This document shows positions 6,293 through 6,464 of a DNA stretch of 6,464 bases, piece by piece. Position numbers and translations under genes: made by a program. The stretch's first letter is position 1; each line of letters begins with the position of its first letter. The stretch comes from Denitrobacterium sp024691475 (GTDB lineage: Bacteria; Actinomycetota; Coriobacteriia; Coriobacteriales; Eggerthellaceae): assembly GCA_024691475.1 (NCBI GenBank), contig JAILNP010000113.1, forward strand, positions 1-6,464. The letters are read 5' to 3'. Under the pieces are notes generated by a model. That model was not told the origin of the DNA, did not search any database, and worked only from the letters and a program-made list of their open reading frames with translations.

Positions 6293-6464
6293 ATGAGCAA
6301 GAACCTGAAGCGCGTAGCCCTCTGGGGCATCTCGGGCGGCTGCGGCAGCGCCGACCCGAAGTGGAGCGGATGCGGCAGCACCGACCCCAAGTCCGGCGGC
6401 TGCGGCAGCGCCGATCCGGCATGGGCGGGCTACGGCTCGGCCGACCCGAAGTCTGGCGGGTGCG
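6293..6464 (+). CDS. Cys-rich decapeptide-repeat peptide, candidate CX3D ranthipeptide-like RiPP precursor, 3' end missing
   Basis: The 57 visible codons run off the right edge. Residues 1-16 (MSKNLKRVALWGISGG) are short and basic, and end in a double glycine directly before the first Cys. From residue 17 the protein consists of exact ten-residue units: CGSADPKWSG, CGSTDPKSGG, CGSADPAWAG, YGSADPKSGG, then C57. Cys falls at 17, 27, 37 and 57 (Tyr at 47) and Asp at 21, 31, 41 and 51, so every Cys unit fully in view is a CX3D motif. In freyrasin-type ranthipeptides a radical SAM enzyme joins Cys sulfur to the beta carbon of Asp in repeated CX3D motifs. A modified secreted peptide is therefore a reasonable hypothesis, but no modifying enzyme is visible here. 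Codons differ between units while residues are kept. No clear + strand promoter was found; the divergent HxlR-type regulator and its inverted repeat lie upstream. A metal-binding repeat protein is the main alternative. Confidence 0.75.
   Translation, partial: MSKNLKRVALWGISGGCGSADPKWSGCGSTDPKSGGCGSADPAWAGYGSADPKSGGC
6341..6464 (+). repeat. 30-bp in-frame tandem repeat (four units plus the start of a fifth)
   Basis: Units begin at 6341, 6371, 6401, 6431 and 6461, each exactly 30 bp and in frame with the gene at 6293. The best-kept part is TGCGGCAGC followed by (A/G)CCGA(C/T)CC. Units 1 and 3 carry Trp at position 8 and units 2 and 4 carry KSGG at positions 7-10, giving a 60-bp higher-order period. 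The array continues past the window. Confidence 0.9.

Noticed and set aside
6341..6464. CRISPR-like direct repeats
   Set aside because: The 30-bp units are contiguous, without spacers, and keep a reading frame with conserved residues. They are a protein-coding repeat.

Overview
This window is GC-rich bacterial DNA with eight genes, two of them cut by the window edges. The gene set, the heavy use of G/C third codon positions, and an MscL carrying a C-terminal zinc ribbon suggest a high-GC anaerobe of the Coriobacteriia (Slackia/Eggerthella-like). That placement is inference: there is no rRNA or marker gene here.

Left part (1-863, + strand): the 3' part of an OhrR-type MarR peroxide-sensing repressor, which keeps the reactive Cys and both partner Tyr residues, followed 34 nt later by a PaaI-like hotdog thioesterase. 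The two probably form one operon. A large 730-residue polytopic membrane protein with an RSDEW motif converges on them from the - strand (867-3059), with only 3 bp between the stop codons. Its start is a TTG, fixed by a strong Shine-Dalgarno sequence and an upstream in-frame stop.

Middle (3060-5144): a divergent promoter region of about 190 bp separates the membrane protein from a + strand pair. The pair is an iron-dependent, YqhD/butanol-dehydrogenase-type alcohol dehydrogenase with all four metal ligands, and, 14 nt downstream, a YigZ/IMPACT-family protein. A hairpin at 5093-5123, with a T-tract on the - strand side, ends mscL transcription and lies between the two converging genes.

Right part (5145-6464): mscL (- strand) encodes a mechanosensitive channel whose cytoplasmic end is a four-cysteine zinc ribbon. 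About 240 bp without a recognisable gene follows (5568-5809; only the mscL promoter and RBS were found there). Next comes an HxlR-family redox-type regulator (- strand) with a near-consensus promoter. A perfect 8-bp inverted repeat lies just downstream of its -10 box, a likely autoregulatory operator. Divergent from it, at the right edge, is the most interesting item: the start of a small gene with a perfect Shine-Dalgarno sequence. Its product is a 16-residue N-terminal segment followed by strict 10-residue repeats of the form C-G-S-(A/T)-D-P-(K/A)-(W/S)-x-G. Each repeat holds a CX3D motif, the motif known from thioether-crosslinked ranthipeptides (freyrasin type). The window ends inside the gene, so the maturase or exporter that would confirm a RiPP system would lie further right.
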